64,000 nt of DNA, taken from positions 1 through 64,000 of the forward strand of contig JANTQF010000074.1 in assembly GCA_032988165.1 (NCBI GenBank), given 5' to 3'. The notes beneath the pieces were generated by a model. That model did no database searches. It saw only the letters and a list, made by a program, of their open reading frames with translations, and was not told the DNA's origin. Below are positions 10,270 through 21,109 of this stretch, in pieces. A program made the position numbers and the translations under genes. Source of the stretch: Emmonsiellopsis sp. PD_33. Lineage: Eukaryota > Ascomycota > Eurotiomycetes > Onygenales > Ajellomycetaceae. Every line of letters begins with the position of its first letter. The stretch's first letter is position 1.

Positions 10270-13200
10270 CAAGATGTCAACCAAGATTATCCTTAACAAT
10301 ATGAAAGATTGAGATGATTGATATAATAATGTATACTATATCATTCAATCCAACAATTTTGAACTGTATATGACAGATAAGGATTTCAAATCAGCCCTAA
10401 AATGCCTGAAACCCTACAAATAAGATGTATCCATGAAAGCTGAAGATCAGAATCTGGCTGCATATAAATATACCTTATTAAAAAGAGATTATAAAGAGTA
10501 TAAAATAGTGGAGAAAGTAGTATCAATGTACATTCTTAATCATATATCTCAAAATGTATGATAATGTCTAGGGAATATAATAGATCCTCATAAGATGATT
10601 TGTCTTCTTAAAGCTGAAAAAGCTCCAATCAGTTGATGGAGAGAAGTTGAACTAAGCTGTAAATATATTAAACTTTCTTGTAGTCTACAGAATGAAAATC
10701 CTTTTGACTGAGTAAAATAATGGTAGGTAGCACATAGAAGGATCATTAAATATAATATTAAGAATTATAGAAGTAAATACTCTACTATCTTTAAATTTCT
10801 TGATGTAGTAGATAAGGTTAATGCTAACTAGAGTTAAATCAAGAGATCTAAAGTTTTTAAATGTGAAAAAGCAGGAAAAAATCTCATCTCTATGGATGAT
10901 TTGATAGAGTAATTCCATAATAAACTCTGAACTAATAGTACTAAAGATTTCTATAATTAAATGTCAGCTGTGGCATTCATAACATTCAATGAAATGAAAG
11001 TAGGAGCAGAAAAATCATCAGATATATAGTAAAACTCAGGGGGTAATCAATCAGAATCCTAACAAATATATATATATAGTGGAAAATATTGAGTTATGAG
11101 ATGCTTCTATCTTAACCTAGAGACCTATCTAAAAACCTTCATTTTAAAACTGGAGATCAAGAAAAAGGTCAAGTAAGAGTTGAAGAATAATAAGAAGCTC
11201 AAAAAGATGGTGGAAAAGACTGTGATAAAGGCTAAAAAGAATAAGGAAAAGGATTTAAAAACCTTAATGACTCTGAAAAATGACATTAACACTGCTATTA
11301 CTTTTAAAACTGAATCTACTAAAGATGTAGGTGAAGCTTTTAATGACATATTTGCAACTACCCTGATTATTCTTAGTAGTGATTTTTCTCAGATAGACAA
11401 CTACCTACTCAGAAATAGCTTCATATATGATAATAGAGCAAATTAGCATATTTGTAATGATCATTAACATTTTTAGGATTTTCACATTGTTAAGAAAAAG
11501 ATACAGGCTAGAGATATTATAGTCTTAATCTGTGACCACAGCAACATCCCAGTATGCCTTCAAATCCCCTACAATAAAAAATTATATACACTACTTGATA
11601 TCACTTATATGCTTACCTTCTTTATGAATATTGCTGCAGCTCTAGCATTTAACTGATAAAATATAGGGATAGATGAATTGAACTGCAGGCTAATTAATAA
11701 GAAAGGCAATATTCAATTCTTATTGTAATATCACTATGAAAAATTCATTTTTGAATATAACCCTTCAAATGATATTATCTTTACTATTTAAATACTTCCT
11801 TAGCTTCTCATATCAGCCTCAACAGCTTTATGGCATAAACATCTTGATCATTCCAGCCCAGAAGCTCTTAAATATCTACTTAAATTCATGGTAGGGGCCT
11901 GCCTCTCTAATGGCTTAAAAACTACTGACTGTACAGCCTGTATGCTGGGCAAATCCCACCTCTAAATATCTCAAAAACAGATGAATAGAGGTAATAAACT
12001 ATTTAAGGTCATTCATTTTGACCTTACTTATATCTTCCTGGCCTATAATAGAGACTGATATCTTGCTTACATCTACAACCCCCTTACTTATACTCATCAG
12101 GTCAAGGCACTTCCTACAAAAGACTATTGCAAATTATTTCTAGAAAAATTCATTAATGAAGTTAAAAAACACTACAGTTTGAGAGTTCTAATCTTTCATA
12201 TAGATAGAGAAACATTGCTTATAAAGGCTTTCCTTAATAAGATTAAGATATATAACATTTATGTTGATTCTTCACCTCTCTATATGCTAGAATCTAATAG
12301 TACAACTAAATGCTTAGAGGGTATAATTACTACTTTAGGCTGTATAATTTGAATTGCTGCAAATCTTTCTGAAGATCTCTAATCTGAAGCATATAAGATT
12401 ATGATATATCTCCTTAACTGAACATCAGTTCAACAACTTAAATGGAAGACCCTGATATAGGCTCTAGTCTTTTATCTTGGCAAGCTGATGGATCTGAACC
12501 TTAGTTACCTACATGCATATAGATGCTAGATATATATATTAGATAAAATCATTCTAAAGCTTCAAAAACTCACTCTGTGCACTAAAATTAGACACTTAGT
12601 AGGTTACAAATTAAATAATATTTTCTATATCTAGCTCTCAAGAGAGCAAAAAGTCATTATAATCTAAGATGTTATATTCAATGAGGACTTCTACTTTGAC
12701 CTAAGTGATCTACCTAAGAATCTTTCACTTACATCCCTAATACCAGTGGATTTACTACTACTAAATGATGTTCCAAAAAGTGTCAGATTTAATGTTCAGA
12801 AATTTGAGAGTTCTGAAGATAAAGTCAAAACCAACCCCTCTTCTGAAACCTTAATACCTGACCCTAAAATAGTAGATATAACTTCAAAAATAATATCAGA
12901 TTCATCTTCTCAAGTATTACTAATCTCAGAATCAACTCCTACATTATTTACTGATTCCCCTAAATTTTTAATGTTAATCAGCAGAATCCAGCAATTAGAT
13001 GATTCTAACAGCTAACTTAATATAGATACTAATATTAATACTGATGATTCATTAGATTAACTACTTAATTCTCTTCAGTTAGGTCTATCTTCTATAAATA
13101 AGCTCCTAGTTGCTTCTTCTAGGGAAATATGCAGTGATATATCAACTAATCATATAATTTTAGAATATTATACTTAAAAATCAAATCTAAAGTAGACCAG

Positions 13201-14880
13201 CTACATCACTACTCTTAATCATATAGATCATTCTCTGAGATTCTATACTACTTTTACTACAGCCTGAATGGATGAACCTGCATCTTACTCTTTACACTGA
13301 GATAATCTTTTTCTTTCCTCTTACAGATGGAAGGAAGCTTTGCACTATAAATTTAAAGATAATTGATTACATGCTACTCAAATTAAATATGATGCTCTAC
13401 AATAAAAAGGATGCTAAAAAAAGGTCTCAGAATGTAAGGCTAAATACCAGCCTCTACCACTTATATGAGTATTTACATATAAATTTAATATGGATGGGAT
13501 CCTTCAAAAATTCAAGGCTCATATTGTTATTTGTGAAGATTTATGGAAAAATGAAAAAGTAGAGACCAGATCTACAATACTGACACTGAAAGTTTTTCAT
13601 CTTATTATGATAATAATAGTTGCTTTTGATCTAGAAATATACTAATATGATATTATTAATACCTTTCTTAATGCCATTCTTGTTGATGAAATCTATATCA
13701 AACCACCTTCTGAATATGAAGTTTCTGGCTATATATTACTCTTCCTTCAAGCACTATATGAACTTCCTGAATCTCCTCTATATTGAAATGATGAATTGAA
13801 AATAATGCTGCTGAAGCTAGGCCTGACACAAATCTCTAAGAAATCTTATCTTTTTATAGAACTTAATTTTATAGTATTTTTCTATGTGAATGATATTATT
13901 ATTATATATCATCAACATCATAAATTAATGTTCATCAATTTTGTGGCTCAATTAATGAGCACTTACAAGCTTCAAAATATAAGAGAGGTTAAGTAGTTTT
14001 TAGGAATTTAAGTCCTTCATGATTGCACAGCTCAAAAACTCTGATTATATTAGGACAGTTATATGATTAAAATAGCAGCAAAATTTGGGATTAAGTATTG
14101 CAAACTCTATTATATGCCCACTCCTGCTGAACCAGTCTATCCTTATAGTAGTTTTCTTACTCCTCAAGAGATTCACAGCTATTAATGCTAAATCAGCTCT
14201 ATTATTTACTCTTTCATAGAAACTTGACTCAATCTTGCCTTCTCTGCTGAAGTTCTAGTTAATTATATAATTAAATCTTTACTGCAACATGATAATCTTC
14301 TACATCATATTATTACTTATAGGTATCAAACCTGAAATCTCACCATTAAATATAGTGCTCTCAAAGCTGATGATACAGGCCCAGCATTCTAAATCTATAT
14401 AGATACTACCTACACTAATGACCCAGCTACCCACCAGAGTACTTAAAAGATAGTTTTCACCCTTTTTGAAGGAGCAATTGACTGGAAGTTCTCAAAGCAA
14501 CAGACTATTATAACCTCTTTTACTGAAGCAGAGCTTTTGGCCCTATCTATAGCAGCCAAAGAGGCATACTAGTAGAAATGTCTGTTCAAATAAATTAATT
14601 TTAACCCAGAATGCATATTAGTCATTTGAAATAATAACACCCAAGCTATATGCCTACTCAAAGATAAAGCTCCCTACATTATAATGAAGCTTCATTATAT
14701 TAACATTTATAATTACTGGCTTCAACAGGAAGTCTAATAGAATCAAATATCTATTAAATGGATAGATATAAAGAAAATGCCTGTGAATAGTTTCACTAAA
14801 TTCCTTCCTCATGTTACTCATGAGGAATTCTACTGTCTCATTAATCTCATTAATATAAGTATGAAATTAAGGTAGTTTTT
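10270..14880 (+). pseudogene. copia gag-pol relic
   Basis: Gag-like N-terminal part from about 10274 (MSTKIILNN). The integrase zinc region is at about 11830-11960 with ALWHKHLDHSSPEALKYL and CTACMLGK. The integrase core has HFDLTYI at about 12016 and FHIDRE at about 12194. The RT has DIINTFLNAI at about 13650 and the active-site box at about 13885 reading YVNDI where YVDD is expected. RNase H with YTNDPATHQST and TEAELLALSIAAKEA is at about 14410-14570. The changed catalytic Asp and many TAG/TAA codons at expected Gln and Trp positions fit RIP. It is not functional. Confidence 0.85.
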
Positions 14881-14983
14881 TGTCATTGAATTACCTCTGC
14901 TCTGCCCTATAAACACACCAAAAAGAGGTAGTTCTTTGCCATTGAATTACCTCTACTCCACTTGGTAATCCACTGAGAAGATA

Positions 14984-15282
14984 TGTGAGAAGTAGTACAG
15001 TATGCACCCCAAGTGCCTGCAGACTACAAGAGGCTGATTCTCTATTATTCAGTCATTCAATTTTACATCAATGGTCTTTTTATTATTTCCTTCTTAATAG
15101 TGATAATAATTGATTGTCCCTATTGTTTTCTACATCTATTTTATATGGTATTTTAGATTTTCATTATCTCAGGCAATCACATGTCAGTAGCTATAAATAG
15201 TGGTAAAATCTGCTAACTTAGACAAAGGAATCAATCATCTTTCTCCTCATGGATTTCTCTAACTATGTTCAACCCTCTTACA
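14984..15282 (+). repeat. Right (3') LTR of copia element 1
   Basis: 299 bp, TGTGAGAAGTAG to CTCTTACA, the same length as the left LTR. Differences from the left LTR are mostly C/T and G/A transitions. Confidence 0.92.
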
Positions 15283-15287
15283 ATATA

Positions 15288-15759
15288 GGATTCCAATGAT
15301 ATTGCCTTTTTTCTGACGCCATTTTTGTTGCCATTTTCAATTGGAGCGGGGTTGCAGAGTTTCCAATGGTTCCGTCTCCGTGGCAGTCCGTGCCATGGAA
15401 CAGCCATTCCGGCCACTTCCCAGCCAAAACTTGATGGAGGGAGAAGGTTGGTGAAATGGAGAACTGGTGATGGATCCATGGATGTCCCCCCAGGCCAGCC
15501 TATGCTGCGGTCACGTGGTCATTGATTAGGGTTGCCCATGCCCAACACTACTAGTACTATTAACCTACCAGTTCAACTACAAACCTCTTTCCGACTCATT
15601 TGACATTCCGATATTATGACAATTTTACGCGAGGTCTTTGAAACATCCCACTGCTGCTATTTCCTATTCACTTGTCATCTATTGAATCTTACCTTGATTA
15701 CTATATCTTCACTACTAGTATAGCCAACAGCTAGATTCCATACAATATTGCGCGATATC
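15288..15759. other. Upstream region of the 2EXR/F-box-like gene
   Basis: Ordinary-composition sequence between the copia right LTR and the ATG at 15760. No further gene is recognised. It probably contains the promoter and leader of the downstream gene. Confidence 0.4.
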
Positions 15760-16818
15760 ATGGCTCAGCATCCTGGCTTCGGCCTCTTTTCAAAACTACC
15801 CTACGAACTCCGAGAACAAATCTGGCTGGAGCTTCTTCCTGCTTGTCAAGATCCCTTGCCTTCAGAAGGAACATCCGCAAAAATAATATCCGCGAACGAA
15901 ATATCCGCAGGGGAAACACCCTCAAAAGAAACACCCGCAAATGAAACACCCGCAAAAGCCGATCTCAGAGTGCTTCGTGCCAGTAAAGCTCTCTACGATG
16001 AGATATCGACGGTACTCTATTCGAAGACCTGCTTACATTTTGATCTCTCACCAAACGCCCTCGAGTGTCCCACAATATGGAGCGCTGTCTCCTTCACGCG
16101 TCGCTATGGGGGAAGAAAGAATGATATCGTCCGAGCAGCGTGGAATCTGAAAAGCGACTCGTTAGATAGGGACCATGGCCTTGATAATTTCCCCTTCCAC
16201 AAGGTTGGGGCGATAGAAGTTGGTATATCAGCACCGGATCCTGAGAAACCTGAACGCTTCATCTTGCAATGGCGAAATGTCATCAGAACAGTTGAACTTA
16301 TCAAAAACTCATCATCGTTTCCACCCCTGACTATTCAACTCCGGAAAGACAACGGGCATGATTGGTATAATACACAAGGGTTAAGCCACGGATTATGCGA
16401 GAAATATGAGAAACACAATTATGAAGTGCTTGCCTTGCCCTTCTACACCCCGCGAAACATCAAGTCCATTGAGATCGAACCCCATTCCGAAGATCTCAGA
16501 AAACAAATGGACTGGGAAATCATTGATTGGGCCAGTCATACGATTTCCAAGAGAACTGGTAATCCTACAACCCACTTTGACCTGGCTGCGGAGCGTGAAC
16601 TCTATATAGAGGTCATGGGTGACTGCCTTTGGATAGAAAAGGTACTTTTCTGGGATTTCCGTTTAACCGATGAGAAAGTGCAACCATTGCCTCGGGAATG
16701 GTGTTCTCAGACGGTTCACTCGATTCTTAAGCGGGAATTTCCAGAAACAAAGCCTTTGCGTCTTCTACCCCGACCAGGAAGGTCATCGTGCTTCAGGAAT
16801 AAGCGACTGCCACACTAA
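15760..16818 (+). CDS. 2EXR/F-box-like fungal protein
   Basis: A single-exon gene of 352 residues; the ATG at 15760 is the first in frame. The N-terminus FGLFSKLPYELREQIWLELLP matches the start of fungal 2EXR/F-box-like domains, continued by ADLRVLRASKALYDEISTVLYS after an inserted repeat. Residues about 38-67 are six pentapeptide units (TSAKI, ISANE, ISAGE, TPSKE, TPANE, TPAKA) that split the motif, an unusual low-complexity insertion. The rest is rich in Trp and charged residues without a clear catalytic motif. Such proteins are common and lineage-specific in filamentous fungi, and substrate-adaptor or recognition roles are only guessed. The coding frame looks intact even though it begins less than 500 bp from the copia LTR. 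Confidence 0.75.
   Translation: MAQHPGFGLFSKLPYELREQIWLELLPACQDPLPSEGTSAKIISANEISAGETPSKETPANETPAKADLRVLRASKALYDEISTVLYSKTCLHFDLSPNALECPTIWSAVSFTRRYGGRKNDIVRAAWNLKSDSLDRDHGLDNFPFHKVGAIEVGISAPDPEKPERFILQWRNVIRTVELIKNSSSFPPLTIQLRKDNGHDWYNTQGLSHGLCEKYEKHNYEVLALPFYTPRNIKSIEIEPHSEDLRKQMDWEIIDWASHTISKRTGNPTTHFDLAAERELYIEVMGDCLWIEKVLFWDFRLTDEKVQPLPREWCSQTVHSILKREFPETKPLRLLPRPGRSSCFRNKRLPH
15871..15960 (+). repeat. Six-unit 15-bp coding tandem repeat
   Basis: Exactly 90 bp as six in-frame 15-bp units. The two best are ACACCCGCAAATGAA and ACACCCGCAAAAGCC. It encodes the (T/I)(S/P)AxE pentapeptides of the 2EXR-like protein. Confidence 0.85.
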
Positions 16819-17447
16819 GGTGAACCTTTTTGGGTCAAACATAAACCAATTTGAAAGATTACAGTTACGCATTTAGGAGCCCAAACCCTCCTCCCACCAT
16901 CGGTCTTACGAGGTGGGCACGACTCCCCTTCAAAGCTGCACAATATTTCAGATCTGTCTACAGATTGATGTTTGCACCGTGGCAACTTATCTAAAAGATA
17001 ATACTACAGTACATGCCTTGCTTAACTTGTGGCGAGTCTTTCATATAACCCTCTATAGTTTCATTTTTTACTACACTCTCAACGGCTATCAGCTCCTCCA
17101 AAATGTGAAATTGAGTGAAACTTACCCGCTGATGTCACTTCTTCCTTCCCTACATCTAATTGCTCAGTCTTTCCGTCACTAGTAACAACTGACGGTCATC
17201 GCACCTACCGCAAAGGGCGTGCTTTAATCGTGCCTTCCAGAGTCACTCTCAGGGCGATTTTAAATAACAACATCAACACGCCCGCCCACTTTTTCTCTTG
17301 CTTTTCCTCCCCAAGTCGATTCGTCAACAAAGGTGAGTATCATTCCAACCTCCCCTAATATTGAGACACATACTGATGGCCAATAGCTCTTTTTGCTCAT
17401 AAGAATCGCATCATTCATCAGGTACGTGAATCCTCTCCTTGTCACCC
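16819..17447. other. Intergenic region with probable spliced 5' leader
   Basis: No recognised gene. The last 120 bp before the ATG at 17448 contain intron-like signals: GTGAGTATC at about 17332 with an acceptor CCAATAG at about 17388, and a donor GTACGTGAA at 17422. The next gene may therefore have one or more introns in its 5' untranslated region. Confidence 0.4.
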
Positions 17448-18138
17448 ATGGCTCACGGGACAATAGGTGCGTCGGACGAAAGCGTTTGGGGTCCGCTGAG
17501 GGTACCTCCAGTTTCCGCGAGGTCGGTAGCCTCGTCAATTAACCGCCAGTTGGACGGCAGCAGTGACATCATAACTCTTTCGAGAGCTGAGGCAACGGAG
17601 ACAGTCCTTACCCTCACAAGCTGTTCCGACAACGAGGTAGAACTGGCTAAGGTATCGGCGGAGGCCAAACGAACCGAATATTTTGCTCGGCTCGGAGATT
17701 ACGCTGGTCGGGTCGTCGACTGGGTTATGAAGGCGACAGAGAATAAAAAGGATCTGCCCTCATCGGTCTCAAAGATGAGGGGTGCGTTGGTGAAAGAGAT
17801 CTCCACCAACCACTAAGGGGGTTGGTGGCAAGATCCTCACCTTCTAGCCCAGGAGACAGGATATAGCATTTGAAGGGATTGCTCAGAGGAAACTCTGGGA
17901 GTCCCTTTCAGATGATGTCCGACAGCTTGCGGAGTCCAATCGTCCAAAAGCCTTCCAGGATGGAAAATTTCGCCAAAATATCGAGCAGGAACCCGGATTT
18001 TTAAGGAAGCGAAGCTCGGCCGAGAAGCCGGAAGCTTTGGTGAATCGATTAAATGATTGGCACTCCAAGGACCCTCGTCGGGCACTTCAATGGCTCAGCA
18101 AAATCAGCACGCAGCTAGATGAAAAGCTGCAAGAGTAA
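17448..18138 (+). CDS. Hypothetical protein of about 206 residues, two exons
   Basis: Exons 17448-17789 and 17860-18138. The 70-bp intron (GTGAAA..GACAG) is phase 0 and restores an open frame that ends at TAA 18136-18138. Without it the frame stops at 17814. The ATG at 17448 sits in a good context (CACCCATGG). I do not recognise a family. The product is hydrophilic and predicted helical, rich in Glu, Lys, Ser and Leu, with DDVRQLAESNRPKAFQ and DPRRALQWLSKISTQLDEK segments in the second exon and no signal peptide or membrane segment. The intron contains an inverted repeat, CCACCAACC with GGTTGGTGG. The exon structure is inferred from frame continuity alone, so a single-exon 122-residue product is the alternative. 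Confidence 0.55.
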
Positions 18139-19093
18139 GGTAAGTAGACTGTAAGTAGACTGTAAGTATTTGCCCCTCCCCCCCAATCCTCCTCCAATGT
18201 TGGTTTACCTCTTCGTGGTATTGGAGACTAGTAGCCACAGCAATGTGGTGAAGCTAACAAACCAAATATCCCTTGTCTTTTTTGCTTCTGTATATAAGAA
18301 ACTGGTTGTCAGAATATAAGCCAATTGAAGCTCATACTAAATTATCTCAGTAATTAAATCCATTGAGTTTCTTACTAGTAGTTACTTAATAATCATAAAA
18401 TGCGGCTTTGATATCCTCTGTACGGAGTAATGGTAGGCATGGAATTCATTTAAAACTAATACTACTTGGAAACACACTAATTCAATGACTTCCAATAAAT
18501 ACTATGCCGGAATGAAGCCACGCGAAAAGGGGGCATGCTCGGGCCGACACGGCCCCCTGACTGGTTAACCCTAATTCATTTTTCCGAGATAGGCAAGTTA
18601 ATGATGGCAGGGCCTATTTCCCATGACGCTCGACGGCGGTTAGAACAGGGTTTTGTAATGACAGCTATGGTGTAACTTGCCCCTCTCATAGTAGGTTTTA
18701 TTTTCCCTGGGAGAATTGAAGGGGGTGGGTTATGGAAATTCTAGAAAGAGTGCGGGGAACCAACTTGAAGTAATTACTTTGGATGGACAAGGGGGTGAGG
18801 GGAGAGCTCAACGTTTGATACTACTGTGAGATTTCGACTAAACCAAAAAGGATCAATTTTTAGAGGCCAGCCAGCTCTAAGTATGTTTTATAGATGCTAA
18901 TTAGTAGCTATCCTCTTTCTTTAACTTATATACAGGGATAGGAGCAAAGCCCAAGCTAGTACATAAAGCAGACAATATAACAAACAAAGAGTCAGGGAGA
19001 AGGGTCTGGATTTAATTCGTCCAATGTCAAATGGAAAGAAAGGGGTAATAAAATCAGAGTATCTTCAGCTCCGAGTCACAGCGCCTTCATCAC
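18139..19093. other. Intergenic region between convergent genes
   Basis: No gene seen. An 11-bp tandem repeat with three GTAAGT motifs lies at 18140-18167, directly after the stop codon of the previous gene. A short perfect inverted repeat, GGGCCGACACGGCCC, lies at about 18551-18565. The rest is AT-rich. Confidence 0.45.
18140..18167 (+). repeat. 11-bp tandem repeat of splice-donor-like motif
   Basis: GTAAGTAGACT repeated, then GTAAGT again: three consensus 5' splice donors at 18140, 18151 and 18162, starting two bases after the TAA stop of the hypothetical gene. Confidence 0.7.
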
Positions 19094-20389
19094 TCATGCG
19101 ACCTGGACGACATCCGCCCTCACCGCCCCATTCCACGTAGCCCCAATAATCCCCGCTCCCACGATCAGCACGGAATTCGGGTCCGGCAGCACCCTCGGAT
19201 AAGCAGCAGGTGCACCTCCCGCACTCAGTCGGTTCCAACCCGCTGGATCACTGAGGTTCGTGTTCATGTAGAGATCTCCGTCGGCGGCAGTGTTCACTAT
19301 AAGCATTCCGTTATCTCCGCCCGAAGGGATCCAAACGACATATGGTGAGCCGTTGATGGGGGCGGATCCGTCGGTTCCGATCAGTTGCTGGGCAGGGGTG
19401 TTGTAGTATATCTGTTTCGTTTGGATTAGTGAATGTGTGATGGTGCCTGATGGGGGGGGGGGGGGGGTTTGACGTACGGGATATCCGGCATTAGGAACAC
19501 CCTGGGATGGTCCATTGCCCCATTCGTAGAAATATATGTACTCCCCATTGGGCATTAAAGCGATGGTTGCCATGCCTGGACGCTGTTCATGCACTTCGGC
19601 CACGTCGTTGACGACGGGAGTCCATGAGAGTAGGTCCGTGGAGGTCGTGTGGACGAGTTTCTGTCCGTGGGCTGGGTCGCGTTGGTCGGAGTAGTAAATA
19701 ATGAGTTGGCCTTGGTACTCCATTAAGAAAGGCTCTCATATTGGTGTTTCCCGTTAGGAGAGAAAGGATAATTGTCAATAAACAAATCTGTTCCTGGGAG
19801 GGCTTGTCATCCTGTACTTACACCATTTACGCCTACCGCCTTGCCGCCCTTCGCAATGTTGCTCACAAAACTCCATGTCACGCCTTGGTCGGTTCTGGCG
19901 TACAGATCGATAGAGGTGAGACTTAGATCCTGGGGAATTGAGTTACCTGCCACTAGCAGGGTCCCCGCTGGGAAGTTTCCAAGAGCATTCTTAAGAACGT
20001 ATAGATGCGGTTGATATCTCAAACCCCAGCTGTTGACGGTATCTGCTACGTCAGAGAGATGAGTCCAGGTAAGGCCTTGGTCGGCGGATTTATATAAATT
20101 GAGAAGACCGGGGGCTCTGAGCTGTCTATAAATTCCAGGGGTAAGTTACTTATGGCTCAAATAAATGATAGGACCACTTACAGTTCTCAGCAGTGGTGAA
20201 CAAGGTGTCGCCAATGATCTTGGAGTGGGCATAGAGGACACCAGGTGCACTGAATCCATCAATGGGACTCCAGATCGTCGAATCACTAATGGGTCCCCAT
20301 GTTGCTCTTTTTTCCAGCATAGGTCAGCCGAAAGCGGGCAGCGCGGAAGCCAGACATGTAGCCAGGACGGAAAATCGGCCGAGATACAT
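19094..20389 (-). pseudogene. Second GH93 exo-arabinanase-like gene, several defects
   Basis: A better-preserved GH93 relative than the copy at 315-1371. The ATG at 20389 begins a signal peptide (MYLGRFSVLATCLASALPAFG) followed at once by TGA (20326-20324), and the frame then continues as PMLEKRATWGPISDSTIW. An intron (GTAAGT..TTTATAG) precedes SSEPPVFSIY. Two extra bases near 20093 then shift the frame before KSADQGLTWTHL and SWGLRYQPHL. A second intron follows GGKAVGVNG, and the Trp codon of the WEPFLM motif now reads TGA (19738-19736). The 3' part is clean: EYQGQLIIYYSDQRDPAHG, ERPGMATIALMPNGEY, a 66-bp intron (19477-19412), then INGSPYVVW to the stop at 19094. Alternative splice acceptors could bypass two of the defects but not the TGA after the signal peptide. 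A TATA box precedes it. Confidence 0.75.
19452..19467 (+). repeat. G16 homopolymer inside a GH93 intron
   Basis: Sixteen consecutive G on the plus strand (C on the coding strand) inside the 66-bp intron 19477-19412. A run this long is prone to length change. Confidence 0.8.
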
Positions 20390-20471
20390 GGTGATAGGAC
20401 TTGAGGGACTAGGAGTGAATAATGGGGGCAGTTAGGACACCAAGCGGTCATGGAGAGTCATATTCCATCCC

Positions 20472-20480
20472 TATATATAT
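20472..20480 (-). promoter_or_regulatory. TATA box of the second GH93-like gene
   Basis: A TATATATA stretch about 85 bp upstream of the ATG at 20389 on the minus strand. Confidence 0.45.
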
Positions 20481-20990
20481 GGAAATAAAGCATACTAATT
20501 GAATAAAATAATAATCGCCCTATCCGATAATACATGGATTGAGAGCATCCCCACATTCCCCATACTCTGCGGGATGGACTCCGGGGGGGTTATCGCGCGC
20601 AGCCGGCGGGAAGCCGAAGATGATAGATTTGATTCTGAGGTCGGGCCGATAGACGTTGAGGACACCAGACGGGAATATTGCGTCGCCGTTGGCCGAAATG
20701 CCGCCCCCGATGATTCAAAACACGGAATATTTGTTTAAGGGTCTGCAATCTCCGCTCAAATGGGGGGATTGTCAATGCAGCGGCTCTTCCCGCAGTTTCC
20801 GGGGTCTCAGGGGCACGGCCAGCTAGTTAGTCACCCCTATTTCGGAAGTTTTGTGTTTCTTCGTTTCGTCTAACATCGCTATATCGGCAGGGATTTTTGT
20901 TGCAGACATGCTTACTTCGAGTATGGGACACGGACAATGACGACAATTGCCGCAGGAATACCTAGATATTCGATGCCACCAAATTATCAG
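20481..20990. promoter_or_regulatory. Shared divergent promoter region with CreA-like sites
   Basis: Lies between the minus-strand GH93-like gene and the plus-strand glycosidase-like gene. GTGGGG (minus strand, 20549-20554) and CCGGGG (20581-20586) both fit the SYGGRG consensus known for the fungal carbon repressor CreA, and more G-rich matches follow near 20800. Carbon-catabolite control would be expected for such enzymes, but the motif is short and common. Confidence 0.35.
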
Positions 20991-20998
20991 TATAAATA
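20991..20998 (+). promoter_or_regulatory. TATA box of the glycosidase-like gene
   Basis: TATAAATA on the plus strand, 112 bp upstream of the ATG at 21110. Confidence 0.55.
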
Positions 20999-21109
20999 TG
21001 GCCTCAATGGCGTCCTCTTTCGTTCTCTGCCCATGTTTTCCGATCGGGAAACGGACGAAAGACGAAACGAAATTCATTCTTCCATTGATGAAAGCCCTGT
21101 TTCTTGGGC

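Larger units (their letters stand above)
9830..15282 (+). mobile_element. Complete copia LTR retrotransposon, RIP-degraded
   Basis: 5,453 bp between identical 5-bp target duplications ATATA (9825-9829 and 15283-15287). Two 299-bp LTRs begin TG and end CA. Internal order is gag, pre-integrase zinc region, integrase, RT, RNase H, which is the Ty1/copia order. Coding sense is plus. CpG is absent except in the first bases of the left LTR, and stops are scattered throughout. Confidence 0.92.

Noticed and set aside
11125..11446. Lys-rich ORFs on both strands inside copia element 1
   Set aside because: Parts or shadows of the mutated gag-pol frame and not separate genes.
20324..20326. Programmed stop-codon readthrough after the GH93 signal peptide
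   Set aside because: The context TGA-CCT is not the known TGA-CTA readthrough context, and the gene has two other lesions, so a plain nonsense mutation is simpler.
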